Assembly: GCA_038025085.1 (NCBI GenBank)
Contig: CM076140.1
Span: 31,855,501-31,919,500 of the forward strand
DNA: 64,000 bases
Source: Tetragonia tetragonoides
Lineage: Eukaryota; Streptophyta; Magnoliopsida; Caryophyllales; Aizoaceae
Direction of reading: 5' to 3'
The notes beneath the pieces were generated by a model. It did not search any database. It saw only the letters and a list, made by a program, of their open reading frames with translations, and had not been told where the DNA came from. Below, one piece after another: positions 1 to 9,517 of the stretch; positions within the stretch are counted from its first letter, which is position 1; every line of letters begins with the position of its first letter. A program made the translations under genes and the position numbers.

Positions 1-1303
1 TCAAGAAGTTCCAACTCCATCTCGGATTCCTCTTGCATGTCATCAATGTAATCAAGATCTTCAAGGAATTCACCAATATTTTCTGGTTCAATGAATATTT
101 CTTCGATAAACTCATCAACCAAAGTTGGTAGGCTTGAATTATTAACTTGAACAACAATAAGGGGGTCAATGTTATTGGTCTTTTCTTGTGAATCTTCCAT
201 AGGAACAATATCTTTAAAGTAATCATCAAGATCTGGTTTTCCTTTGAATGTATCCACAACAAAGAGCCTATCTTCATTGATGGGTTGATCATTTATTATG
301 CACCCTTTCATGTACTCCAACTTATGATTTCGACGTTGAAGCGCTTGTTGGTATGCTTGTTGTGCTCGTAGGTGCACTAATTGTTGCTCCCTCTCTTGCC
401 TCTCAATCTTGAGAGCTATCTTGCACACATACTCAAAGGATATGAAAGGAACAAGCTCCACCTTGTGCCTTTAGAGTTGAGTTTAGTCCTTTGATGAATC
501 TTGCAATCTTTAACTCCTCCTTCTCCACGAGATCACACATCATGTGCGCGTTTTCAAACTTTTGGAGGTAGTCTTGTACACTTGAGGTTTCTTGGCTTAA
601 GGACGTGAGTTTCAAAAACTGTTCTTGCTCAAATTCTTTAGGCAAAAATCGTTTCTTTAAATATTTCTTGAGTTTGTCCCAAGTCTCAATCTTTGCTTTC
701 TCTTCCTTCTTGCGTCGAGCCTTTAGGTTTTCATACCATAAAGAAGCATGCTTGGTGAGTTTAAGCGTGGCTAACTTGCATCTTCGCCGCTCATCATACT
801 CCTTGTATTCAAAGACTCTCTCCATAGTTCTAAGCCAATCAAGAAAGGCCTCTGGGTCGTAGGAACCGTCATATTCAGGGAGTTCGACCTTCAAGTTCCT
901 CTCATCATCATAGGGATGTCGTGGTTTAGGAGCGTCATTGGTTCTAGTCCCACTTGTGTCTTCAAACTCCTCATCGAAATCGGGGTCACGGTTGTGGTTT
1001 CTCCAATGAATTCTGCGCATCCTTGTCTCCCTGTTCTCCCTATCTTCTTGGTTTCTTCTTTCCATAGCAGCCATCCGCTCTTCTTGAGATTTGAAAGACG
1101 TCCTAAGATCCTCCATGGCTGTTAACAACTTTGCTAGTTCGCTGGGCTCACCCATAGCTTCGGTTGTTGGTTTCTTGGGGGTTTCTTGGCTGTCTTCGTG
1201 AACAAAGGGTGGATCTTGCAAGAATCTTTCTCTAAAGCTCGCTATGGTGTCGTGTTTATGCTCAGGACCGTGTTGTTTAAACTTAAGAAAGCTCAAACCT
1301 TTA
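1..1303 (-). pseudogene. Ty3/gypsy gag, frameshifted, continues past window edge
   Basis: Structural capsid polyprotein of an LTR retrotransposon. The 433-1303 part reads in one frame and contains a Retrotrans_gag-type region: an acidic/coiled N-part (EERMAAMERR), then DGSYDPEAFLDWLRTMERVF, then a segment around WYENLKARRKKEE and WDKLKKYLKKRFLP, ending LQKFENAHMMCDL. This order is typical of chromovirus gag. Near 459-466 the frame is lost by what looks like a one-base insertion in a G-rich spot, giving a stop at 433-435. A second frame is then open with no stop from about 470 down to base 1, so the rest of gag lies there. The first 60 codons of the 433-1338 frame run through LTR, primer site and leader and are not protein. 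The start is uncertain; a Met at about 1155 is plausible. Lesion and element structure are seen; lineage is inferred. Confidence 0.85.
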
Positions 1304-1315
1304 GCTCTGATACCA
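1304..1315 (-). other. Primer-binding site, initiator tRNA-Met type
   Basis: The minus strand reads TGGTATCAGAGC, the sequence complementary to the 3' end of plant initiator tRNA-Met and the commonest plant LTR-retrotransposon primer site. It sits three bases from the LTR edge at 1319, fixing the orientation of the element as minus. Confidence 0.9.
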
Positions 1316-1318
1316 AGT

Positions 1319-2131
1319 TGATGTGAAATAAGTAACAAAACAGAAATTAACCTTTGATAGTATCACACAAAGGGATCTTGTTCAAGAATCACTCAAGAAC
1401 AACTCACGAATCACTCGTAAGGGTTTCAACCTGAATCACTCAGTTTGAGGGGTAAATACTCACGTATTCAATAATTAATCATCAAAGCACGAGTTTACAA
1501 TAGCAAGCTCTCCCCTATTTATAGACAAAGAAAATCTAAAGCTATTCGGAATCCTAATCCTAGTCCGAATAGGAAACTAACTACGAAACTGACTACAATT
1601 GTAAAACGGACTAACTAACAGCTTTCCTAACACCTAATGGACTTCTAATACTAATAACAATCAGATTATTACTCTCCTAAACATATTCTAACTAATTAAG
1701 GGAATACTAAACGAAATCGAACTAAAGAACTGATTACCTAGCGCCCAAGGCACAAACCCGTGGGAACAGCTTTCCACTGTAAATTAAATCGCCTTTTAAA
1801 CCCTGTTACGTTTCGAATATGGGAAAACTTAAAAGATAGGAGTTTTAGATCTCTTTTCCAGCTTTCTACAGAACTTTGAATCACCACGATCCCATGTCGT
1901 ATGAGTGAGTTATGATCAAAATACGAACCAGTGTAGAAGCTGTCAAAATTACGGGAATCCTTATAACGAATGAGATCATATAATAAGAGCTTTAATCCCG
2001 ATCTTGTGTGTAAACTCCATGTAATTATCTTTGTAGGAGTCAATTTAATGCATAACCACCAAAGAAACTCGATGTAAAGAAGAATAGATGTTCTCTTGCT
2101 AGTTCCTTGGTTGTTCTGTTTACTTTGCACA
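1319..2131 (-). repeat. 5' LTR of left-edge Ty3/gypsy element
   Basis: On the minus strand this begins TGTGCAAAG near 2131 and ends ..CATCA at 1319, directly before the primer-binding site. It is about 0.8 kb. A diverged second copy starts at 63290, and the two align over most of their length (for example 1738-2000 with 63741-64000). The outer boundary at 2131 is set by the TG dinucleotide and by ABCE1 exon sequence starting a few bases later; it could be off by a few bases. No target-site duplication can be tested because the other LTR is outside the window. Confidence 0.8.
1516..1523 (-). promoter_or_regulatory. TATA box in LTR
   Basis: TATAAATA on the minus strand followed by GGGG, about 200 bases before the LTR 3' end, the usual position for an LTR U3/R promoter. 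The right-hand LTR copy has a TATATAAATA version near 63519-63530. Confidence 0.6.
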
Positions 2132-2142
2132 CTTGCTCCCGC

Positions 2143-3250
2143 ATCAGTGATGTTGGGAGAAAATGAGACAGGGAAGACAACATTTATCCGTATGTTGGTA
2201 TATTCTCTTCACATAGCAGATATGAATTGACTTGATCTTCCCCTTACTGGAGGAGAAGAAATGATTTGTTGCTGTTAGTGAGAAATTGGATGGTCTGAAA
2301 ATCTAAGTTGTTCTTAATTGTGGAATTTCAGGCTGGACTACTGAAGCCTGATACCGCAGCAGATTCTGATGTTGATGTACCTGAATTCAATGTTTCTTAC
2401 AAGCCTCAAAAGATCAGTCCAAAATTCCAATCTACTGTGAGACACTTGCTGCATCAGAAAATAAGGGATTCATATACTCACCCTCAATTCTGTTCAGATG
2501 TCATGAAGCCGCTTCAAATAGAGCAATTAATGGATCAAGAAGTTGTGAATCTCTCGGGTGGAGAGTTGCAGAGAGTTGCATGGGCTTTATGCTTGGGAAA
2601 GGTAAAAACTTTTGCTATATGTTGAGGTTTATTATTATTCTTGATGTGCTCATTATGTTCCTGACTCCTCCTCTTCCCCGCCCTTTATGCATTTTCCTTG
2701 GTGGTTATTGCGTGGTCTGTATGTGGACCTATGCCTGCTCGTCTGGATGGTTTTGGGTTTGTGTGCTTTAGAGGTGCAATCTTTTGGCTGATATTTTAAT
2801 ACTCTTAATATTTATAATTCATTCGGCTCATCCTAGTTGTAGAAAACTGTCTTTACAACTGGTAACACTAGGACGTGTATTCTTGTGGTTTTGGTGAATG
2901 TGTCGTGGTCTATATGTGTACATATGCCTGTCTGTCTGGATGGTTTGGGGTTTGTGTCTTTAGAGGTGCAGACTTTGCTTGTTTTTATATAATATTACAA
3001 GGTTTCTTTTCGGGACATTATAGTCCCAGACTTGCAGGAAAGTGTCTTGACAAGTAACAACACAAAAAATGCCATGACGTTCAGTGAACACTTGGACTTG
3101 TAGTATTGTGTTCTGGTTTTGGTGAACGTTTGGAATGTATGTTTCATTTGAAAGGTAACATGGTTAACTCACTTTATGTGCTTATCCATCCTGCATATAT
3201 CTATTTGATCGACGAACCAAGTGTATACCTTGATTCTGAGCAGCGTATTT
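2143..3250 (+). pseudogene. ABCE1: ABCE1/RLI fragment (second nucleotide-binding domain)
   Basis: ABCE1 (RNase L inhibitor) is the conserved ribosome-recycling ATPase of eukaryotes. Three exon remnants are recognisable. Exon A (about 2143-2197) carries the Walker A region read as GENETGKTTFIRML. A GT-AG intron of 134 bp follows (2198-2331). Exon B (2332-2601) contains [38 protein letters not shown] and the ABC signature [10 protein letters not shown]. Exon C (3190-3249) has Walker B, IYLIDEPS, and the D-loop LDSEQR. The donor after exon B (2602) is good, but no AG lies before exon C. The Walker A loop has Glu where Gly is usual. No upstream NBD1 exons and no exons after C are present: upstream is the LTR, and downstream the frame ends within a few codons. 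This is a truncated, dead copy of a host gene, cut on the left at the LTR boundary. Confidence 0.85.
2690..3130. repeat. Imperfect ~180-bp tandem duplication inside ABCE1 intron
   Basis: Two adjacent units share a run of blocks in the same order: GTGGTCT(A/G)TATGTG, CCTG..GTCTGGATGG, TTTAGAGGTGCA, and later a tract ending near AACTGTCTTTACAACTGG or AGTGTCTTGACAAG. Unit starts are near 2700 and 2885. A third, weaker start (TTCTGGTTTTGGTGAACG) is seen at about 3110. No coding potential. Boundaries are approximate. Confidence 0.6.
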
Positions 3251-4024
3251 TTCGCCCATGTTTGTGAATTTCTGATCTGAAATTTCATCTCATCCTAGTA
3301 TATAATCCCTTTTACCCTCTCTCTATTTTGGTATTATTTTCATATTTTATATCGTCTTTTCTTTTGCCTCCCCCCCCCCCCCCCCAATTAATGTGTTGTT
3401 GCATCTTGTGATAGTCTAAGGGATCCGTTTTCCCTGGTTGGTGTTACTTTTGAGAGTTTACAGGTTGGGTAGCTTCGATATCCTGTGTCCGGGTGCTGTG
3501 TAGGGCTGTCACTAATTGTTGCACCTCAAGAGCATTTCTACATAATGAACCATGCTCTTAAATTCTCCAAATGAACGATGCTTTTATTTGTTTAGATTGC
3601 ACGATGTTTTTTTTATTTTTATTATTAATTTCTGTTTATCTAGCTCATTAGTTTGTGTTATTTTTGTTTGTACAGAATACAGTGTGAAGTCAGTCTAACC
3701 TCTATCTCCTTCGATCTCTTTGCTCTTTTTCTCTCTGCGTTCTGGAGGCACAACCGCTGTTAGCTTTGACACAGAGGTAGGTTTATCTTCTTTTCAGTTT
3801 TGTATGTTCTTGGACTATATGTGCAGATTTCTTTTCTACAACATCTCTCTGGTTCTTGGACTTGTTATTGCTGTTGGTTCTACTACTGCTGTATAAGTAC
3901 ATGCATTTCTAGTAGTGCATCATCTATATACATGTATGCAACTTTGTGTTAGCAAATTCTAAGGTTCTATCATTTTGAAAGTATTATTTTTGTAGAAAAG
4001 TTGTATAATTATTCTTATTTTCGA
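3251..4024. other. Non-coding stretch with 16-C run
   Basis: No coding region recognised. It holds an uninterrupted run of 16 C at 3370-3385 and T-rich stretches. Around 3660-3780 a CT-rich segment ends in a possible splice donor (GAGGTAGGTTT near 3773) that could be a leftover 5' untranslated exon, but no ORF follows it. Confidence 0.5.
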
Positions 4025-4096
4025 AGCCTATTAGCTCAGATGGTAGAGCAATTGTGTTATAACACAAAAGACGTGGGTTCGAATCCCACATAGGCT
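4025..4096 (+). tRNA. tRNA-like sequence, anticodon arm irregular (probable tRNA pseudogene)
   Basis: Seventy-two bases fold as a cloverleaf. The acceptor stem AGCCTAT/ATAGGCT pairs 7 of 7. The D arm is GCTC..GAGC with GG in the loop. The T arm is GTGGG-TTCGAAT-CCCAC, with perfect box B. The anticodon arm is odd: its core is a perfect 16-base palindrome (TTGTGTTA/TAACACAA), which forces a 6-base loop and leaves an extra A on the 5' side. A standard 7-base loop with U33 would give TAT (Ile) or ATA (Tyr), but neither has a paired stem. Whether it is charged is doubtful. It lies about 50 bp before the CACTA terminal repeats and may have been carried by that element. Confidence 0.6.
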
Positions 4097-4139
4097 TACT
4101 TTGTTTTAAAATATTTAATTGTGGAATTTCGTTAATAAA

Positions 4140-4428
4140 ATAAAAATAAAAATTTGTGCGACGGTTGATCAAAAGAACCGACGCACAAAGTTTGACTTTG
4201 TGCGTCGGTTGAGGTAAACAACCGTCGCCTATAACAGGCATGTGCGTCGGTTGATGTAGACTTTGTGCGTCGGTTCTTCTGCTCAACCGACGCACAAAAC
4301 CTTTGTGCGCCGGTTCACCAATCGAAGCATATGCTCTTGAGCATGTGCGTCCCTTGCATATGCGACGGTTCAAAACCGACGCATATTAGTGTTTTGAACC
4401 ATCGCACAAGGTACTTTTTGTACTAGTG
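4140..4428. mobile_element. CACTA (En/Spm) transposon terminus, truncated
   Basis: At least eight copies of a ~12-bp motif, TTGTGCGTCGGTT and variants (GCGACGG, GCGCCGG), occur in both orientations between about 4150 and 4400. Several form hairpins, such as the arms around 4263-4300. This is the subterminal-repeat pattern typical of CACTA elements. The block ends at 4428 with TACTAGTG, so the reverse strand starts CACTAGTACAAAAAG, the family's defining end. The opposite terminal repeat is not found upstream and no transposase is present. The next three bases (ATG, 4429-4431) match the homologous Tat-2 sequence near 42358, so the element had inserted into Tat-1. Confidence 0.8.
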
Positions 4429-4519
4429 ATGTCGAGATTCCGTCCCTGTAGGAGAAACGAAAAAGTCAACGAGATAGCGCGATTAAAAATAATCGGTCGT
4501 AAAGTGGTTAGGACATATG

Positions 4520-4760
4520 AACAGTTTAAATGCAATAGTTTAAGCAATCATTGACTGAAACATATAAAAATAATGGATAGTATAACTGCAACAGTTTAAG
4601 AATTCATTGACCGACACCAAAAATAGTAACCTCGTAGAAGGATAGTTTAACCGCAATAGCTTAAGCGATCATTGACTAACCCCAAAAATTTGTAATTCCG
4701 CAGAAGGACAGTTTAACCGCAATAGCTTAAGCGATCAGTGACTGGCCCAAAATTTGTACT
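4520..4760. repeat. Minisatellite, ~57-66 bp x 4, in Tat 3' region
   Basis: Four consecutive units contain (A/T)AGTTTAA(A/C)(T/C)GCAATAG, TTAAGC(A/G)ATCA and TTGACT. Units start near 4522, 4579, 4643 and 4709. The same four-unit array occurs in Tat-2 at about 42440-42690. Tandem repeats in the 3' untranslated region are a known property of Tat/Ogre elements. Confidence 0.8.
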
Positions 4761-5392
4761 GTTGTGTTGCTTAGCAAGTGCCGATAAAAATTTTCGGGCT
4801 CATAAATAACTTTGGCGCTCCGGGCGGTGAGAGTCGTCGCAGTGTAGATCCGGGTTTCAATATTTGGGACCTGCAAAAATAAACGGGTTAGTTTTACCTG
4901 TAAATAGTTGGTACCGTAAAATGGGCCAACTGTCGAATTTGAATCTGTGGGCTAGGGGCTTCGCTCCCGTGCGCTTGGTACTGATATTGCCGCAAAATGA
5001 ACTGTAATAACGAACTTTGGACTGGAAAAAGGGGCCATGGGTCAGCAGTGGGGCCCGTGTTGCAAGACTGCAGGGCCGCTAGCGGCGCTGGGCCTCGGTG
5101 TGAGGCCGCTAGCGGCTCTGGGCTTGAGCCAAATAAAAAAAGCGCTTTGGCGCTTTCTCTCTCTTCTTTTCGCATTTTGGGTTTTCTTTCTCACCGAGCC
5201 ATTGTCGAGAGCAAGTTCCTCCATTGTTGAGTGCTTCACTCCACTTGAGGTAAGTCGATTCTTGTCCGTTTGCTTCGGTTTTTGTCTTGAACTTGCTTAT
5301 TTTTCCGCCTAGTTGCTGAATTTTGGGTTGCTTTGTTGAATGGGTGCTTGTTTCTTGCGAATCTGAAACTTTTGTTTTCCCACTGTGTTCCC
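4761..5392. other. Upstream region of the antisense PMD gene in Tat-1
   Basis: No ORF of its own. It contains a GC-rich stretch around 5040-5130 with repeated GGCCGCTAGCGGC-type palindromes, and a possible 5' UTR splice donor (TTGAGGTAAGTCG, near 5246). The corresponding stretch in Tat-2 is 42690-43220. It probably holds the promoter and leader of the plus-strand gene starting at 5393. Confidence 0.45.
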
Positions 5393-8140
5393 ATGGCTCC
5401 TATAGACAAAGGGAAGCGTCCTATGAGTGACGAGGAGTATGACTGGAGCCTTTTTCGCACCGAGTTACCTTCTACCCGAGGGCCTCCGACCGGTCACGCG
5501 GATGGGGCTCGACTGTACCAGGATTCTTTTATGCGGTTGGATTGGCGCCCTCCTTGAGTTTGGATAGCCGGAGTCATTTGTGTGACTTGAGGCTGGTATG
5601 TTTTCTACTATTCTTTTTTTCTGTTCAGTATATTCAAACTGAAAATTGGAACTGTTAGTGCTTCGGCACACGAATAAATTGTGACTTGTACTGGATTGGT
5701 GGTCAGCTGTATATAATTTGTGTGGAATTTATTTTAGCTGTATTTGCGGTATATGGGGTATTGAGAAAATTTTGTTGGTTGGCTAGGGTGTCGGGGTTTT
5801 GCTGCAAGCTCATGGGACTACTTCCCACTGGGCTATGATTTTGGGGACCTTTTCGGAGGAGGCCAGGAATTTGGTACTGGACTCGGGTCTCGCTGATTTT
5901 TTGACTGTTATACCTACTTGTCACTCGGGGGATTCTAGGATTGTTGCCCGGGGGTTACTAGAGAGGTTTTGGGATTCTACAAACACTTTCCATACACCTG
6001 TGGGAAAGATGTTTCCTATCCCTTATCAATTTGTTGTGCTGACGGGATTATCCTTTAGAGGGCGTCGTATTCAATACGACGCGTGCTATTGGCGACGGAG
6101 TGACACCTTGTTGGATCTTTACGGGCCCGTATCCATCCACTTTGATAAGGATCAAGTTTCCTTGGCGCGGTTGTGGGAGGCCGTATCTGCGCAGGGCTTA
6201 CCGAGGAGCAGAGGGCTCGTATTTTCCTGGCTTGTTTCCTGGGGTCGACGATCTTTGCTGAAAAGAAGAGCGTGTGTCAAGTCGATTTCTTAACATGCTT
6301 GGAGGATTTGACCAAGATGCGTGAGTACAACCTTGGTGCTGCTGCTTATGCTTCTTTCATGAAGTTGTGCCGTCGGGCCTGTAGGCCTAAGGAGACGAGT
6401 GAGAGGACATCTATCACGGACCCATGGAGGATACTAGAGGTAGGCTTCTTTTTTTTTTTTTTTTTTACTCCTCTTTTTTTGCCTATGTCTTCAATTATGG
6501 AAATCATTTTTTGTGTTTGCTTGTGTGGCAGCTGTGGTTCTTTGAGTATTTTCCAGCTTTTGGTCCTCATCGTCCTGGTTTGAGATTGTTCCCTTTAGGT
6601 TCACGATGGGTTGGTAGGGATGCCCATCCGTTTTCCTCTCTGGAGCATTTCCGGACCACCTTCGAGAGTCATGCTGCGTCTACGGTACGTGGTTGTTGAC
6701 TTGTCCATTCCCTTTTGTTCATTCTGTGTGAATGAATTTTAAATTGCTAATCTGTAGGTGTTGTGGTCCGCTTTTGATGATGTTCCTGGGGTTCCTTCCC
6801 ACATTACCCTAGAGTCTTTTAGGGTATCTTCTCTACGAGTGGTCTTCGAGGGGCCATTCAGCTTTGTATGGTACTTAGAGGATCGTTTGACTCGGTTGGT
6901 CTATCCCTCCCTGGGTACTCATCTGGTTCCGGAGGATCCTCCTTGGACCATGTTTTACCTGCGTGGTCTGCGGGACCTGGGGGTCGTGATCCGTGGTAGG
7001 GCGGCGCAGGAGTTTATCGTGCCGGAGGTCGTTGGCTTAGACCAGACCGCCATGTACCTGGCCTATTGCCTGGACCGCTTGATGCCAGACCTCACTTCTG
7101 AGGTAAGAAACTTATCTGCATCTTTTAACTGTACGCGTAATATACTGACTCCTTGTGTCTTGTAGGTGGATGGTCTAGCTCCTCCGGGTCCTAGGAGGTC
7201 TCATTCCAGAGCTTCTCGGGGTCAGCCTCCAAGTGTGACCTTGCCAAACAATGAGGTGAGGTACATTGGGGAGAGTGGGGGACGCATAGTGGAGGAGTTT
7301 CCCCTCCATATTGCTGACGGAGAGGCGGTGGAGGACTTGCCCTTGCCTGATGGTTGCACGGGGGTAAGCTTTCTTCTCTCTCTCTCTTTTGTACTTGAGT
7401 TTGCTTTTGAGCGTTGACTTTATTTTGTGGCTCTCTCTCTCTTTTGTAGTTGAACCGGGAGCAGACCTCTCAAGACTTCAAGCTCATTCATTTGTTGAAG
7501 AAAGGCTACGGTCGAGTGATGGGCAAGGGGAAGAGATCTCGGTCTAAGACCGTTGATGTAAGCAAACTCTCTTCTCTCTTTTCTTCTTTTTTTTTTATTT
7601 AGCTAAGTGAGGTGCTTAACTTAACATTTTTACTTTGATTATCTGCAGATGTCTCAGTCTTCATCTTCGGTAGGACCACGCCACTCTTCTGCTGCGAGGG
7701 CTTCCTCGGCGAGCAGACCATCTGTTGCTCGTTCTCCTCCTGTGATGGTGGCCAGGCCTCCTGTTGATGAGGCGCCCATGGCTTCTGTCCCGTATGTTCC
7801 TGAGATGTTCTCTCCTGCTGATTTCCGGCCTTCTCTTGATAGGCTGCCCGTTGCTACGCCCTTGGCTGGGGGTTGGGTGAACGCCCCTGGATGGGATATG
7901 TCATATGCTGGGCCTTCTCATCAGGATGTGGCTATGGATTTCGCCAGTCAGGCCACGGCGAACGTCTTTGCCTTGGGGTTTTCGGCAGGTACCCCTATGC
8001 GAGCCCCAGCGTATGATGGACGGGACATGAGGCCTGAGAACAGCAGGCCCATATATGGCTCTTCTCTCCACTATTCGACCGGAAACTATGGTCAGGGGCC
8101 GTCCATTGATAATGAGGCTGACAGCAACGATTCCAGTTGA
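5393..8140 (+). pseudogene. Antisense plant-mobile-domain-like gene, multi-exon (Tat-1 copy)
   Basis: Not part of normal gag-pol; it lies on the opposite strand. Exons inferred from GT/AG and from comparison with Tat-2: 5393-5595, about 5810-6439, 6532-6684, 6758-7102, 7166-7363, 7450-7557 and 7649-8140. Exon 2 has PMD-like features: HTPVGKMFPIPYQFVVLTGL, then LTEEQRARIFLACFLG, then LWFFEYFPAF at the next exon. Exon 3 has VFEGPFSFVWYLEDRLTRLVYP. The last exon is Ser/Pro-rich low complexity ending DSNDSS. Lesions: stop in exon 1 (5555-5557), AG of intron 1 changed to AA (near 5809), and a one-base loss near 6200 between LARLWEAVSAQ and LTEEQ. PMD proteins (MAIN/MAIL family) act in silencing and genome stability in plants and are known to be carried by transposons. 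Family assignment is by pattern, not search. Confidence 0.7.
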
Positions 8141-8587
8141 ACAATGTTGGGCCGCTTTTGTAAACATTGGCCTTGGAATTTCAAACTCCTGTTTTTCGTG
8201 CAACACATTTTTTTTGATATGTATGATATGCTATGATGACTCAATTATGCCCGTCTGATCTAATTTAGGGAATAATAACAATAAAAAAGAAAAAGGTAAA
8301 AAGGTAAAAAAAATGCAAAGGAGAAAGCAAAAATTACACATATTATACCCCCTAAAAAAAATGAAAAAGAAAAAAAAGAAAAGAAAAATGAAAAAAGATA
8401 AATCTAAGAGAGTCCCGGGCTTTGTAATTCCGCACGGGTATTAAAACAGGGCCGAAATCGGGTCGTTTGGATCAAAAGCGTGAACTAGAGCAAAAGGGAA
8501 ATTCGGACTGGGCCAATGTCTGGGCCGCTAGCGGCGCTGACGGCTCTTTTTTGCGGATATCTGGCTTTTTCGGCCTGCGTTCCAGTC
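8141..8587. other. Spacer between the two antisense genes
   Basis: No gene. A purine/A-rich low-complexity tract runs from about 8270 to 8400. Downstream is GC-rich sequence (GGCCGCTAGCGGCGCTGACGGC, near 8521) like that before the first antisense gene, and this leads into a TATA-like box. Confidence 0.5.
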
Positions 8588-8595
8588 TATAAGTA
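8588..8595 (+). promoter_or_regulatory. TATA-like box of second antisense ORF (degenerate)
   Basis: TATAAGTA, at the place where Tat-2 has the canonical TATAAATA (46465-46472). Surrounding bases, CCTGCGTT..TAGGATTT, are shared by both copies. It lies about 80 bp before the conserved start of the coding region. Confidence 0.5.
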
Positions 8596-8606
8596 GGATT
8601 TTCGGG

Positions 8607-9517
8607 ATGCTTGATGTTGTACCGTTTTTTTTTGTATACCTTAGCTCTCCCAAACTTCTCCAATTTTCTGCCAGAGTGAAATCCTTTGAAGATCTGTTCG
8701 ATGCCTGGTGCAAAAATCTGACCGTAGAAGATAAGCTTGAACTAGCCCCATTTCACGTTTCTACCTTGCTGACTTTAAAACCAACCAAAATACTATGGCC
8801 CCTTCTTCGGTCTACTTGTTTGTTAATGCAGAATCTTCCAACTTGGGTAGAGCCTCGTTGCTGCGAGTGGTTAATCAAATGGTTGAAGGACATTCTCCCT
8901 TACATCTTGTCGTAGGGGAAACCATTATTGGGCTTGACAGGTTGAAAACATCTCCCAACCAATCTTTCACGGGCAGCCCTCTGCTGCTTCAGATCTGGTT
9001 ATGTGAGCATCTGAGGTTGATAGAGTCACCAGATAATCTGATTATTCGTTTTCCTCGGACCTGGTTAAAGAAAACCTATACGGCTGCTAGCTTTCTGGTT
9101 AGGAAAAGGCTATATTTTGAAAAGTCCCTTGCTGAATGGGATGCCTTTTTGCAAGCGAGACCTATCATCCGTTGGCATGTGCCCTGGTGGAGCTTGACTT
9201 CTTTAGTGGCTTGTGATGACTTGATCCTTCATATTACCATACTGGGTCTGTACAGGACCACTTTCTTCTTTTCCTCTAGGGTCATGAGGCAATACGGTTT
9301 GAAGCAGGTGATCCCATGTCAGGAGACTACGAAACCAAATGTCGTAGCCTTAACCACTGAATTTGCTGCGGAGTGGGAAAAGTATTGGCGTAGCCGACAT
9401 CGTTGGACATTACCTCGGGTGTTTTCCCCAACTCACGTCTCTGAGATCTACCTAAACTGGCTTTCTTGCAGTGATGGAGAAGTGAGACGAGCCCTTCGTT
9501 ATGAGAAGTGGGACTAA
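8607..9517 (+). pseudogene. Second antisense ORF, DUF7745-like (Tat-1 copy, deleted and shifted)
   Basis: Shares KSFE(D/N)LFDAWCKNLT and FHVSTLLTLKPTKILWPLLR at its N end with Tat-2. Near 8810-8826 about 325 bases present in Tat-2 (46680-47010) are missing and the frame changes. The C part is open to 9517 in the second frame: NLGRASLLRVVNQMVEGHSP, GETIIGLDRL, LLLQIWLCEHLRLIESP, ending RRALRYEKWD. The ATG used by Tat-2 at 46545 is not present here (AGAGTG instead). No predicted membrane segment. The overall pattern resembles the TE-associated plant family named DUF7745, itself probably related to PMD proteins. Function unknown. I am moderately sure of the family and sure that the ORF is conserved between the two elements. 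Confidence 0.6.

Noticed and set aside
2580..3057. Plus-strand ORFs of 60-63 codons rich in Cys/Trp
   Set aside because: They lie in the ABCE1 intron and follow the tandem duplication; no family resemblance.
3508..3515. CACTA at 3512 as the partner terminus of the CACTA element
   Set aside because: The following bases do not match the terminal inverted repeat (CACTAGTACAAAAAG) and no subterminal repeats adjoin it.
4894..5312. Overlapping short ORFs on both strands around 5040-5240
   Set aside because: Caused by GC-rich palindromic sequence without stops; not conserved as protein between Tat-1 and Tat-2.
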